Of a stretch of DNA of 22,390 bases, positions 15,824 through 22,390 are shown piece after piece. The notes beneath the pieces were generated by a model, which saw only the letters and a program-made list of their open reading frames with translations, was not told where the DNA came from and did not search any database. Numbering within the stretch: the first letter of the stretch is position 1; the number at the start of each line of letters is the position of its first letter. Source of the DNA: CAYMRB01 sp964392615 (GTDB lineage: Bacteria > Planctomycetota > UBA8108). Made by a program: the position numbers and the translations under genes. The stretch covers positions 1-22,390 of the forward strand of contig CAYMRB010000122.1 of NCBI GenBank assembly GCA_964392615.1. The letters run 5' to 3'.

Positions 15824-17059
15824 TCAACCTTTGACGTCGTAGCAGTAGATCAGGTCCTGATCGCGCAGGTACATCAGGCCGTCGAGGATGACCGGGTGGG
15901 TCCAGATCTTCCCCCGCGGCTTGCGCAGCTCGGTCTGCGGATCGAGCTTGAAGCTCCCGCGCTCCTTCCAGCCCTTCGTCGTCGCGTCGATCAGGGCGAC
16001 GTTGCCATAGTCCTTGTCGACGAGGAAGAGCTTGCCGTCCGCGTACGCGACCGAGCCCTTGCGGAAGGCGCGCTTCTCGTTCCACACCAACTCGCCCGTC
16101 TTGAACTCCTGGCACGCCCAGCCGACGCCGTCCGAATATCCGTAGAGATGGCCGTCGAGAAGAATGACGCCGCCGTGTTGGTTCTTCATCACCTTGTTGC
16201 GGTAGACGGACTCGACCCTGTTTCCCGCACCGATCTTGAACAAGCTGCAGCCGACGCCGTAGCCCGACGTGATGTAGACGTGACCGTCGTCGAAGATCGG
16301 CGTCGGGATGACGGCGGTGCGCCCCGGCCAGTCCGTCTCCCACAGCACGTCGCCGTTCTGCGCGTCGACACCGACGACGCTCTTCATCGTCAACTGGATG
16401 TACTGCCGCGAGCCGTTGTGCTTCGCGATGATGAGCGACGAGTACTGCGCGCCATCCGTGAAGTCCTTGCTCTGCCAGCGGAGCGCGCCGGTCTTCTTGT
16501 CGAGTGCCGCGATCGCGCCCTTGGAGCCGCCGGGCGTGACCACGACGAGCGGCCCGTCGACGAGCGGCGACTCCGAGTAGCCCCAGCTCGGGGGCTTGCC
16601 GCCGAGCTCCCCCATCGATTTCTGCCAGACGATCTTGCCGTCGGTCGTTCGGGCGCACACGAGCATGCCGCCGCCGCTCAGCGCGTAAAGCACCTTGCCG
16701 TCGACCGTCGGCGTGCCGCGCGGCCCGTCGCCCCAGCCGTTCTCGAAGGTCTCCGTGCCGAACTCCTGAACCCAGATCTCCTTGCCGGTCTTCGCATCGA
16801 GCGCGAAGATGACGGGCACGTCGTCGCGCGTCCCCATCGTGTATAGCCGACCGTCGACGATCGCCGGCCCGGCGTAGCCGACGCCGGCGTTGCGGTAGAG
16901 CCAGACGCGCTTCGGCCCGCCCTCGGGCCACTCGTCGAGGAGCCCCGTCTCGGAGCCGATGTCGGTCCGCTCCGGACCGCGCCATTGGGGCCAGTCCGCT
17001 GCAGGCAACAGACTGGTGGAAACGAGCGAGAGAAGCGACAGGATCGCCAGGGTCTTCAT
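15824..17059 (-). CDS. Secreted PQQ-repeat (BamB-like) beta-propeller protein
   Basis: A 411-residue exported beta-propeller of the PQQ_2/BamB type. A short signal peptide (MKTLAILSLLSLVSTS, cleavage likely after LLPA) is followed by DWPQWRGPERTDIGSETG, the start motif of a large family in planctomycetes, and by repeated blades such as IFALDAKTGKEIW, CARTTDGKIVWQ, AALDKKTGALRWQ, GVDAQNGDVLWET and KTGELVWNE. No catalytic calcium or disulfide motif of true quinoprotein dehydrogenases is seen, so a binding or assembly role is more likely than an enzyme. ATG 17059 has GGAG seven bases upstream. It is divergent from the ApbE fusion gene across a 395-bp gap and convergent with rnhA. Confidence 0.88.
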   Translation of the reverse strand: MKTLAILSLLSLVSTSLLPAADWPQWRGPERTDIGSETGLLDEWPEGGPKRVWLYRNAGVGYAGPAIVDGRLYTMGTRDDVPVIFALDAKTGKEIWVQEFGTETFENGWGDGPRGTPTVDGKVLYALSGGGMLVCARTTDGKIVWQKSMGELGGKPPSWGYSESPLVDGPLVVVTPGGSKGAIAALDKKTGALRWQSKDFTDGAQYSSLIIAKHNGSRQYIQLTMKSVVGVDAQNGDVLWETDWPGRTAVIPTPIFDDGHVYITSGYGVGCSLFKIGAGNRVESVYRNKVMKNQHGGVILLDGHLYGYSDGVGWACQEFKTGELVWNEKRAFRKGSVAYADGKLFLVDKDYGNVALIDATTKGWKERGSFKLDPQTELRKPRGKIWTHPVILDGLMYLRDQDLIYCYDVKG

Positions 17060-17454
17060 GGGGATCTCCGGATCGGGAAGCTCAGAGGTGAGAGGGCTGT
17101 CTCTGGTTGTCGGCACTCCGAGGGCGGTTACTGGCCGGGAGCCGACATCCGCGGGAAACGGCGCGCCATCGTAGCCGCCCGGCCGCAGGTCGTCGACCGA
17201 GTATCGCAACCACGGGGCACGCCGACAAAAACCCGAACGCCAGCGCTGGCCGAGACGGGCCGCCGCCGGGGAGGGCCTCGGCGTGCGCGGTGGATTTCGG
17301 GTAGGATCTTCTCGCTTTCCGGGCTCCTATCAAGGATGAGCAGAAGCGCGCGGGCGGTCGAACCGGCCCGATCCTTCTCGCGACCATCGGCGGAATCTCC
17401 GCACCTCGGGCTCGAGTCGCTCCGAATCCTCCCGCCACTCAGGACGAAGACCTC
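17060..17454. other. Divergent intergenic region (395 bp) with a 12-bp palindrome
   Basis: This gap separates the PQQ gene (minus) from the ApbE fusion gene (plus). It contains a perfect 12-bp palindrome, GCCAGCGCTGGC (17239-17250), a candidate operator. TAGGAT at 17302-17307 is a weak -10 candidate for the plus-strand gene, with a long 147-base leader, and GATACT at 17198-17203 (minus) is a weak candidate for the other. Short open frames here have poor third-position GC and no ribosome binding sites, so I see no gene. Confidence 0.5.
17239..17250. promoter_or_regulatory. Perfect 12-bp palindrome, candidate operator
   Basis: GCCAGCGCTGGC in the divergent intergenic region, about 50 bases before a possible -10 (TAGGAT, 17302). 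No neighbouring regulator gene is present to match it to. Confidence 0.3.
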
Positions 17455-19572
17455 ATGCCAGCCTCGAAGAGCGTCCTCCTGGCCGTCGCGATCGTCGTCG
17501 GCTGGCCGCAGACGACAGACGCGGCCGAATCGTATTCCTTCCACCACGAGAACGTGCTCGGCACATCGCTCGAGCTTCACGTCGACGCCGACGGGGCGCA
17601 GGCCGCGCGCCGGGCGGAGGCCGTCGTGCTGGCCGAGATCGACCGACTCGCGACGATCTCGAGCACGTACGACCCGGGAAGCGAGGTCAGCGGCTTCCTC
17701 CGCGCGTCGTCGGCCACGCCCTATCCCGTCTCCCCCGAGTTGGCGGAGCTGCTCGGCGCTTGCGAGTTCTGGCGCGAGACGACGGACGGAGCGTTCCATC
17801 CCGGCGTCGAGGCGGTGACCCGGATCTGGAAGGCGAGCGCTGCCCGCGGGAGCGCACCGACGGCCGCCGAGCTCGCCGCGATCGTCGACCGGCTGGCCGG
17901 CCCGTCATGGGAGCTCGACCCCGCGCAGCGTACCGCGGTGCGGCTGGACAATCTCCCGTTCAGCCTGAACGCGGTCGCGAAGGGGTTCATCGTCGACCGC
18001 GCCGCGCTGGCGGCGACGGAGCGTGTCGAGGGAGTCACGGGCCTCGTCCTCTCCATCGGCGGCGACCTCCGCGCGTGCGGCCGCGCTCGCCAGCTCGTCG
18101 GAATCGCCGATCCCCGCTCTCCGGCGTTGAATGCTCCGCCGATCGAGGTGGTCGAGCTGCAGGACAGAGCCCTCGCGACGAGCGGGCACTACGAGCGCGG
18201 CTTCGAGATCGGCGGCGTCCGCTACTCTCATGTCATCGATCCGCGCTCGGGCCGCCCGGTCGCGACGAACGTGCACAGCGCTTCGGTGATCGCGCGGGAA
18301 GCCGCACAGGCGGACGCGCTCGCCACGATCCTCCTCGTCCTGCCTCCCGACGAGGGCGTCGAGCTCGTTCGAGGCTTCGCGGACACGGAGTGCTCACTCG
18401 TCCTCGATGATGGCGAGCTCGTGGCCAGCCCCGGGTGGAGCGGATTCCTCGTGTCCGCCGACGGCGACGGCAAGGACTCCGCCAAGGACGACTCCGCCAA
18501 GGACGACTCCGCCAAGGACGACTCTGCCAAGGTGAAGAAGCCGGCGCCGAAGGAGATCGTGCTCTGCGACGAGAAGACGCCGATTCGCGTACTCGTCCCG
18601 CAGGACTCGAGCCTCGGACGCAAGTGGACGAAGCTCGTTTTCGACGACGCGCCGTGGAAGCTCGCAAGGAACGGCGTTGGCTACGACGAGGACAGCGACT
18701 ACGACAAGCTGATCAAGCTCGACATCGGGAAGGGGAAGCGGAAGGACGAATACCCGGTGGGCGTCTACGTGCGCATCCCGTTCGAAGTCGAGAAGCCGGC
18801 GGCTTTGAACAGCCTGCTGCTCGACGTGCGGTATGACGATGGCTTCGTCGCGTATCTGAACGGCAAGGAAGTCGCTCGCGCCAACGCTCCCGATGAGGTG
18901 CGGTGGAACTCGAAATCCGCGGGCAATTGTCGCGATTCGGACGCCGTACGATTCGAGGAGTTCGATCTCGACGCGCATCTCGACCTTCTGAAGGCGGGGC
19001 GCAACGTGCTCGCCGTCCACGGGTTGAACGCGAGCGCCAAGAGCTCGGACATGCTGCTCTGGTCGGAGCTCCGGGCCGGTGTCGGGCGGCGGATCCGAAT
19101 CGACCCGAGCGTGACCTGGGAGAAGGACTTCGCGCTCGATGTCGCTTTCGAGCTCGACCGGCCCGGCGGTCGCCGTTACCTCCGTCCATACGTGGCAGTC
19201 TGGGTGGAAGACTCGAAAGGAAAGGCAGTGCGGACGCTGTGCCTGTGGATCCAGAAGCAGAAGTGGCTCCGGGACCTCCGGCGCTGGAGCCGGCAGGGAG
19301 GGCGAGACCGCTCGTTGATCCGCTCGATCGCCCGGGCGACTCGCCGCCCGGGCAAGTACAAGCTGACGTGGGACGGCAAGACGAACGACGGGAAGCCCGT
19401 GCCCATGGGGCCATACACCGTGATGATCGAAATCGTGCGTGAGCACGGCACCTACCAGCTCATGCGCAAGAAGGTGCGGCTGGGCAGCGAGCCAGAACGC
19501 TGGAAGCTCGAAGGCAATGTCGAGATCAAGTCGGCATCGCTCGACTACCGCAAGAAGGCGAGGAAGCTCTGA
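17455..19572 (+). CDS. ApbE flavinyltransferase fused to a jelly-roll module and DUF2271
   Basis: A 705-residue exported fusion. A signal peptide (1-23, ending TDA) leads into an ApbE domain (about 30-335), the enzyme that moves FMN from FAD onto a Ser/Thr of target proteins. Its signatures are DGAFHPGVEAV, SLNAVAKGFIVDRA (170-183), IGGDLRACG (201-209), HVIDPRSGRP (259-268) and ADALAT (286-291). A charged linker with three DDSAK units follows (about 337-365). Next comes a jelly-roll module (about 367-543, with YDDGFVAYLNGKEVARANAP and NVLAVHGLN) common in planctomycete and verrucomicrobial surface proteins. The end is a DUF2271 domain (about 560-695: RPYVAVWVEDSKGKAVRTL, TRRPGKYKLTWDGKTNDG, GPYTVMIEI). 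ATG 17455 has only a weak AGGA site. The stop overlaps the next start by one base. The fusion is unusual; the domain calls are firm. Confidence 0.9.
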   Translation: MPASKSVLLAVAIVVGWPQTTDAAESYSFHHENVLGTSLELHVDADGAQAARRAEAVVLAEIDRLATISSTYDPGSEVSGFLRASSATPYPVSPELAELLGACEFWRETTDGAFHPGVEAVTRIWKASAARGSAPTAAELAAIVDRLAGPSWELDPAQRTAVRLDNLPFSLNAVAKGFIVDRAALAATERVEGVTGLVLSIGGDLRACGRARQLVGIADPRSPALNAPPIEVVELQDRALATSGHYERGFEIGGVRYSHVIDPRSGRPVATNVHSASVIAREAAQADALATILLVLPPDEGVELVRGFADTECSLVLDDGELVASPGWSGFLVSADGDGKDSAKDDSAKDDSAKDDSAKVKKPAPKEIVLCDEKTPIRVLVPQDSSLGRKWTKLVFDDAPWKLARNGVGYDEDSDYDKLIKLDIGKGKRKDEYPVGVYVRIPFEVEKPAALNSLLLDVRYDDGFVAYLNGKEVARANAPDEVRWNSKSAGNCRDSDAVRFEEFDLDAHLDLLKAGRNVLAVHGLNASAKSSDMLLWSELRAGVGRRIRIDPSVTWEKDFALDVAFELDRPGGRRYLRPYVAVWVEDSKGKAVRTLCLWIQKQKWLRDLRRWSRQGGRDRSLIRSIARATRRPGKYKLTWDGKTNDGKPVPMGPYTVMIEIVREHGTYQLMRKKVRLGSEPERWKLEGNVEIKSASLDYRKKARKL
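18481..18533 (+). repeat. In-frame 15-bp tandem repeat in the linker of the ApbE fusion
   Basis: Three copies of GCCAAGGACGACTCC (18481-18495, 18496-18510, 18511-18525 with one change) plus a partial fourth, encoding AKDDS units. The unit is in frame, so copy number can change linker length without a frameshift. Confidence 0.85.
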
Positions 19573-20219
19573 TGACCGAGTCCCCGGAGAATGGTGGCCG
19601 TCGCCGGCGGTCCCCCGTCAAGACGCTCTCCGCATGGATGCGTTGGCTACACATCTATTCATCGATGCTCGGCCTGCTCGCGCTTCTCTTCTTCGCGGTC
19701 ACCGGCGTCACACTCAACCACGCGGACTGGTTCTTCTCGGAGAACGAGCAGACCGAGGAGTCATCCGGAACGCTCGAGAAGCAGTGGTTGCATGGCGATG
19801 GACGCGACGAGGATCCCGAGGCGGGGCTCGACAAGCTCGCGATCGTCGAGGAGATCCGTCGCGCACACGGCGTTCACGGTGCGCTCAGCGAGTTCACTGC
19901 GGACGAGATCGAGTGCTTCCTCGTCTTCAAGGGACCGGGCTACTTCGCCGAGGTCGTCGTCGACCGAGAGACCGGAGAGTACACCGTGACGGAGGGCCAC
20001 CACGGCTTCGTCGCCTACATCAACGACCTGCACAAGGGTCGGGACACGGGCGCGGGCTGGTCGTGGATTATCGATGTCTCGGCGGTCGTCATGACGCTGG
20101 CCTCGGTCACGGGCCTCGTCGTGCTTTTCGCGGCGAAGCGCCGGCGTCGGGCGGGCCTCGCCGTCGGCTTGGTAGGCGCCATCCTGGTGGTCTTCGGGGC
20201 GCTCCTCCTGGTGCCGTGA
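19572..20219 (+). CDS. PepSY-associated transmembrane protein
   Basis: A 215-residue inner-membrane protein of the PepSY-associated TM type. TM1 (about 27-49) begins with WLHIYSSMLGLLALLFFAVTG, with H27 and H50 at its ends. A periplasmic PepSY-like domain follows (about 85-160, FAEVVVDRETGEYTV, ending NDLHKGRDTG with H154). TM2 (about 166-188) and TM3 (about 193-214) come next, with a KRRRR loop between them. The conserved histidines could bind heme, as proposed for related proteins. The ATG overlaps the stop of the ApbE/DUF2271 gene (TGATG), so the two are coupled. DUF2271, PepSY and ApbE genes are neighbours in many proteobacteria. I see no Dxx[S/T]GA[T/S]-type flavin acceptor site here, so the FMN target of the ApbE domain is probably encoded elsewhere. 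Confidence 0.86.
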   Translation: MTESPENGGRRRRSPVKTLSAWMRWLHIYSSMLGLLALLFFAVTGVTLNHADWFFSENEQTEESSGTLEKQWLHGDGRDEDPEAGLDKLAIVEEIRRAHGVHGALSEFTADEIECFLVFKGPGYFAEVVVDRETGEYTVTEGHHGFVAYINDLHKGRDTGAGWSWIIDVSAVVMTLASVTGLVVLFAAKRRRRAGLAVGLVGAILVVFGALLLVP

Positions 20220-20280
20220 CGGCGGTTCGTCGAGAGCGGCGATCCGACGCGAGGGGTGGCCTGACCTGACCGCCCGGCGG

Positions 20281-20286
20281 TATACT
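20281..20286 (+). promoter_or_regulatory. Candidate -10 element upstream of the structured leader
   Basis: TATACT (5 of 6 to TATAAT), the best -10 match in the window. Transcription would begin at about 20293, at the foot of the first leader hairpin, leaving a leader of about 160 bases before ATG 20454. The -35 is weak (CTGACC copies lie too close). Confidence 0.4.
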
Positions 20287-20290
20287 CCCG

Positions 20291-20398
20291 CATGGGCTGC
20301 CCGGAGGGACGGCCACCGAGGCCTTCGAGAACGATTCGTGTGGCAGCCCATGCTCGCGGAGTTGGAGGCCGACCGCTCCGCGGCGGCTCAACTCCGCG
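20291..20398 (+). ncRNA. Candidate structured leader RNA with two perfect long stems
   Basis: Stem 1 is a perfect 11-bp inverted repeat, CATGGGCTGCC (20291-20301) with GGCAGCCCATG (20342-20352), around a 40-base loop. Stem 2 is a perfect 10-bp inverted repeat, CGCGGAGTTG (20355-20364) with CAACTCCGCG (20389-20398), around a 24-base loop. They are consecutive, two bases apart. A shorter GCCG/CGGC hairpin (20404-20420) follows, and then the ribosome binding site AGGAGA. There is no T-tract, so a terminator is unlikely. An in-frame upstream extension of the next protein exists here, but its third-position GC (about 60%) is well below the genes around it. A cis-regulatory RNA or small RNA is plausible; no known class was recognised. 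Confidence 0.45.
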
Positions 20399-20453
20399 CG
20401 GGAGCCGATATGCAAGCGGCAGCGCAGGCGGAGCGACGATCAGGAGAGTGGTG

Positions 20454-21485
20454 ATGACGGAAGAGGGCAGCCTGACCGAGAGCGCGGCCCGCGGCGGCAG
20501 CCCTCGCGGGCCACGCTGGGCGCGCCGGGCCTTCGTGGGGCTCATCGCGTTCTTCACAGCCTGGTGCGTCGGGCAGGTGTTTCGCGACGTGACGTGGGTG
20601 ACCGGTCTGTGCTTCTACATCCCGTCGCCGGTCCTCGCGGCCCTGCTCATCCTGGCGGCCGGCCTCGACCTCGTGCGCCCGGGGACGCTCCGCTGGGCGC
20701 CGAACCGGACCTCTCGCTGGGCTCGCAGTCGGTTCATCGCCGCGTCGTGGGCGCTCCTCGGCGTCGCGCCGATCCTCGTCGTCGTGTTCGTCGAAAACCG
20801 TTTCGATGCCGGTCGTCCGTTTCCTCCTGACGACGCAGCCCGAGGCGACGGCGTCGTGCGCCTCGTGCACTGGAACGTGTACGAGGGCGAACGCGGCTGG
20901 GAGGGCGTCGTCGACGTGATGCGCGGCACGCAGGCCGACATCTTTGTGCTCTCGGAGCTCCCGAAGGACCGCGGCTTCGACGAGATTCTCGCCGACTTCG
21001 GCGCCGGCTTCGACGGCATTCGCGTCGCGACCATGGGCGTCATCGTCCGAAACGGCAGCGCGTCGCGCGAGTTCTTCGTCCGAGGCGGCAAGGTGTACGT
21101 GGCCGCGGCGCGCTGCGATTTCGGCAGCAACTCGATCGAGGTCCTGGCCGTCGACCTGCCGTCGAGCCCGATGCGCGCGCGCGATCCCTACCTCAACGAG
21201 GTGATCGGCGCCATGCGCGCGACGGAGCCCGACGTCGTCGTCGGCGACTTCAACGCGCCGCGCCGCTCTCGGACGCTCGAGCCACCGCCCGATGGCTACC
21301 AGCACGCGTACGACACGCACGGTTCGGGCTGGTCGTACACGTGGCCGCTGCCCTGCCCGGTCTACGCGCTCGACCAGTGCCTGTACTCCGAACGCGTCGA
21401 GCCGCTGCGCTACGAGCTCCGCTCGTCCGAGCACAGCGACCACCGGCTGCAGGTATTCGACTTCCGCGTCGTCACGAAGGGTTGA
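20454..21485 (+). CDS. Membrane-anchored endonuclease/exonuclease/phosphatase (EEP) family protein
   Basis: A 343-residue protein of the EEP superfamily (DNase I-like fold), with a three-helix N-terminal membrane domain (about 26-44, 48-73 and 94-114) and a catalytic domain facing outward or into the periplasm. The metal and catalytic motifs are present: HWNVYEG (Asn141), LSELP (Glu168), VVGDFNAP (Asp265, Asn267), ALDQCLY (Asp307) and SEHSDHRL (Asp329, His330). The layout resembles YafD-like proteins. The substrate could be nucleic acid, a phospholipid or an inositol phosphate; sequence alone does not decide. I start at ATG 20454 because AGGAGA lies six or seven bases upstream and codon use drops before it. 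An in-frame ATG at 20292 lies inside the structured leader and is rejected. Confidence 0.88.
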   Translation: MTEEGSLTESAARGGSPRGPRWARRAFVGLIAFFTAWCVGQVFRDVTWVTGLCFYIPSPVLAALLILAAGLDLVRPGTLRWAPNRTSRWARSRFIAASWALLGVAPILVVVFVENRFDAGRPFPPDDAARGDGVVRLVHWNVYEGERGWEGVVDVMRGTQADIFVLSELPKDRGFDEILADFGAGFDGIRVATMGVIVRNGSASREFFVRGGKVYVAAARCDFGSNSIEVLAVDLPSSPMRARDPYLNEVIGAMRATEPDVVVGDFNAPRRSRTLEPPPDGYQHAYDTHGSGWSYTWPLPCPVYALDQCLYSERVEPLRYELRSSEHSDHRLQVFDFRVVTKG

Positions 21486-21491
21486 TACACT
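21486..21491 (+). promoter_or_regulatory. Possible -10 element for the CocE/NonD hydrolase gene
   Basis: TACACT preceded by TGA (TGnTACACT, extended -10 form), 54 bases before ATG 21545 and right after the EEP stop. A GTGTCGG/CCGACAC stem (21494-21516) follows at once and would lie at or near the 5' end of the transcript. Confidence 0.33.
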
Positions 21492-21544
21492 CGGTGTCGG
21501 AGGAAGGCCCCGACACTACCGTTCGCACCGCTTCGGAGACGCTC

Positions 21545-22390
21545 ATGAGCACGCGATTCCTCGCTGCCCTGCTGGCGGCCAGCGCGATAGCAGCGTGGCT
21601 GCTTCCGCCCCGACGTCTTCACGCCGTGGACGTCGACGATCTCCTCGCCGAGCGCGACGCGGCTTGGATTCGGTCGCACTACGCGAAGTACGAGTTCCGC
21701 ATCCCGATGCGCGACGGCAAGCGGTTGTTCACCGCGGTGTACGAGCCGATCGACGCGTCGAAGAAGTATCCTGTTCTTCTGTACCGCACGCCGTACAGCT
21801 GCTCGCCCTACGGTGCCGATCGCTACCGCGGGCAGCTCGGTCCGAAGGGCTCCGGTCTCGCGTTCGCGCGCTCCGGCTATGTGTTCGTGTACCAGGACGT
21901 GCGCGGACGATTCATGTCCGAAGGGCGCTTCGTCAACATGACACCGCATGTCGCTCAGAAGCGCTCGCCGCGAGACGTAGACGAGAGCACCGACACGTAC
22001 GACACGATCGAGTGGCTCATGAAGCATCTCGACAATCACAACGGTCGCGTCGGCCAATGGGGCATCTCCTATCCCGGCTTCTACACGGCGGCCGGCATGA
22101 TCGACTCGCACCCGGCGCTCGCCGCCGCGTCGCCGCAGGCACCGATCGCCGATTGGTATTGGGACGACTTCCACCATCACGGCGCGTTCTTTCTGCCGCA
22201 CGCGTTCAACTTCCTCGCGTCGTTCGGCCGTCCACGCTCCGAGCTGACGACGGAGTGGCCGCCGCGGTTCGACCACGGCACGCCGGACGGCTACCGCTTC
22301 TTCCTCGACCTCGGCCCGCTTTCCAATGTCGACAAGCGGTACTTTCGCGGCGACGTCGCGTTCTGGAACCACATCGTCGAGCACCCGAAC
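21545..22390 (+). CDS. Secreted CocE/NonD-type serine hydrolase (3' partial)
   Basis: The first 282 residues of an X-Pro dipeptidyl-peptidase S15/CocE/NonD-family hydrolase, cut by the window edge; full members are usually 550-650 residues. A signal peptide (about 1-27, ending LHA) is followed by the N-terminal alpha/beta-hydrolase part: FRIPMRDGKRLFTAVYEP, PVLLYRTPY, the family motif GYVFVYQDVRGRFMSEG, DTYDTIEWL and the nucleophile elbow WGISYPGFY with Ser175. The Asp and His of the triad lie beyond the edge. Start chosen at ATG 21545 with GGAG six bases upstream. Substrates in the family include acyl esters, beta-lactam side chains and dipeptides, so the substrate is open. It is the third plus-strand unit in a row but has its own candidate promoter. 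Confidence 0.93.
   Translation, partial: MSTRFLAALLAASAIAAWLLPPRRLHAVDVDDLLAERDAAWIRSHYAKYEFRIPMRDGKRLFTAVYEPIDASKKYPVLLYRTPYSCSPYGADRYRGQLGPKGSGLAFARSGYVFVYQDVRGRFMSEGRFVNMTPHVAQKRSPRDVDESTDTYDTIEWLMKHLDNHNGRVGQWGISYPGFYTAAGMIDSHPALAAASPQAPIADWYWDDFHHHGAFFLPHAFNFLASFGRPRSELTTEWPPRFDHGTPDGYRFFLDLGPLSNVDKRYFRGDVAFWNHIVEHPN

Noticed and set aside
18481..18533. The 15-bp tandem repeat as a CRISPR array
   Set aside because: The units are adjacent with no spacers, are in frame in a coding gene and encode a charged linker.
20291..20352. The leader inverted repeat as an intrinsic terminator of the PepSY gene
   Set aside because: The loop is 40 bases and no T-tract follows on either strand.
20292..20453. 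An N-terminal extension of the EEP protein from the ATG at 20292
   Set aside because: Codon third positions are much less GC-rich than in the gene itself, the region is taken up by two perfect hairpins, and ATG 20454 has a good ribosome binding site.

Overview
The window is high-GC DNA (strong G/C at codon third positions) from a bacterium that looks like a member of the Planctomycetota or a close relative. The clues are large secreted proteins that end in a pair of dockerin-like EF-hand repeats with a short cysteine tail, a secreted PQQ-repeat protein starting with the 'WPQWRGP' motif, an FG-GAP propeller protein, and a jelly-roll module typical of this group fused to other domains. No tRNA, rRNA, insertion sequence, phage gene or CRISPR array was seen. 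The phylum call is an inference from protein style, not from a marker gene.

Layout. (1) 1-1652, plus strand: an unrecognised acidic-headed protein (open at the left edge) coupled to a BtpA-family TIM-barrel protein. (2) 1675-4049, minus strand: two tandem paralogous exported proteins, a lipoprotein and a secreted copy, overlapping by 4 bp. (3) 4245-7769, minus strand: a giant secreted multidomain protein with two lectin-like domains and variant dockerin-like repeats; a G-rich tract lies downstream of it. (4) 7992-13272, minus strand: a tightly coupled five-gene operon lutA-lutB-lutC-pfkB-gckA (lactate oxidation complex, PfkB-family kinase, glycerate 2-kinase). (5) 13380-15026, minus strand: a secreted FG-GAP/dockerin-like protein, divergent from (6) an RNase HI gene at 15204-15800 (plus). 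(7) 15824-17059, minus strand: a secreted PQQ/BamB-like propeller protein, divergent from (8) 17455-20219 (plus): an ApbE/DUF2271 fusion flavinyltransferase coupled to a PepSY-type membrane protein. (9) 20454-21485 (plus): a membrane-anchored endonuclease/exonuclease/phosphatase-family protein with a long, hairpin-rich leader. (10) 21545-22390 (plus): the first 282 codons of a secreted CocE/NonD-type serine hydrolase, cut by the right edge.

How the genes work together. The lut-pfkB-gckA operon reads as carbon-acid catabolism: lactate (or another 2-hydroxy acid) to pyruvate, a sugar or sugar acid phosphorylated by the PfkB enzyme, and glycerate phosphorylated to 2-phosphoglycerate. The ApbE/DUF2271 fusion with its PepSY partner reads as an envelope flavin/electron-transfer unit. 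The remaining secreted proteins look like surface or periplasmic binding and processing proteins. The least explained items are the ApbE-jelly roll-DUF2271 fusion, the structured leader at 20281-20453, and the shared cysteine-containing C-terminal tails after the dockerin-like repeats.
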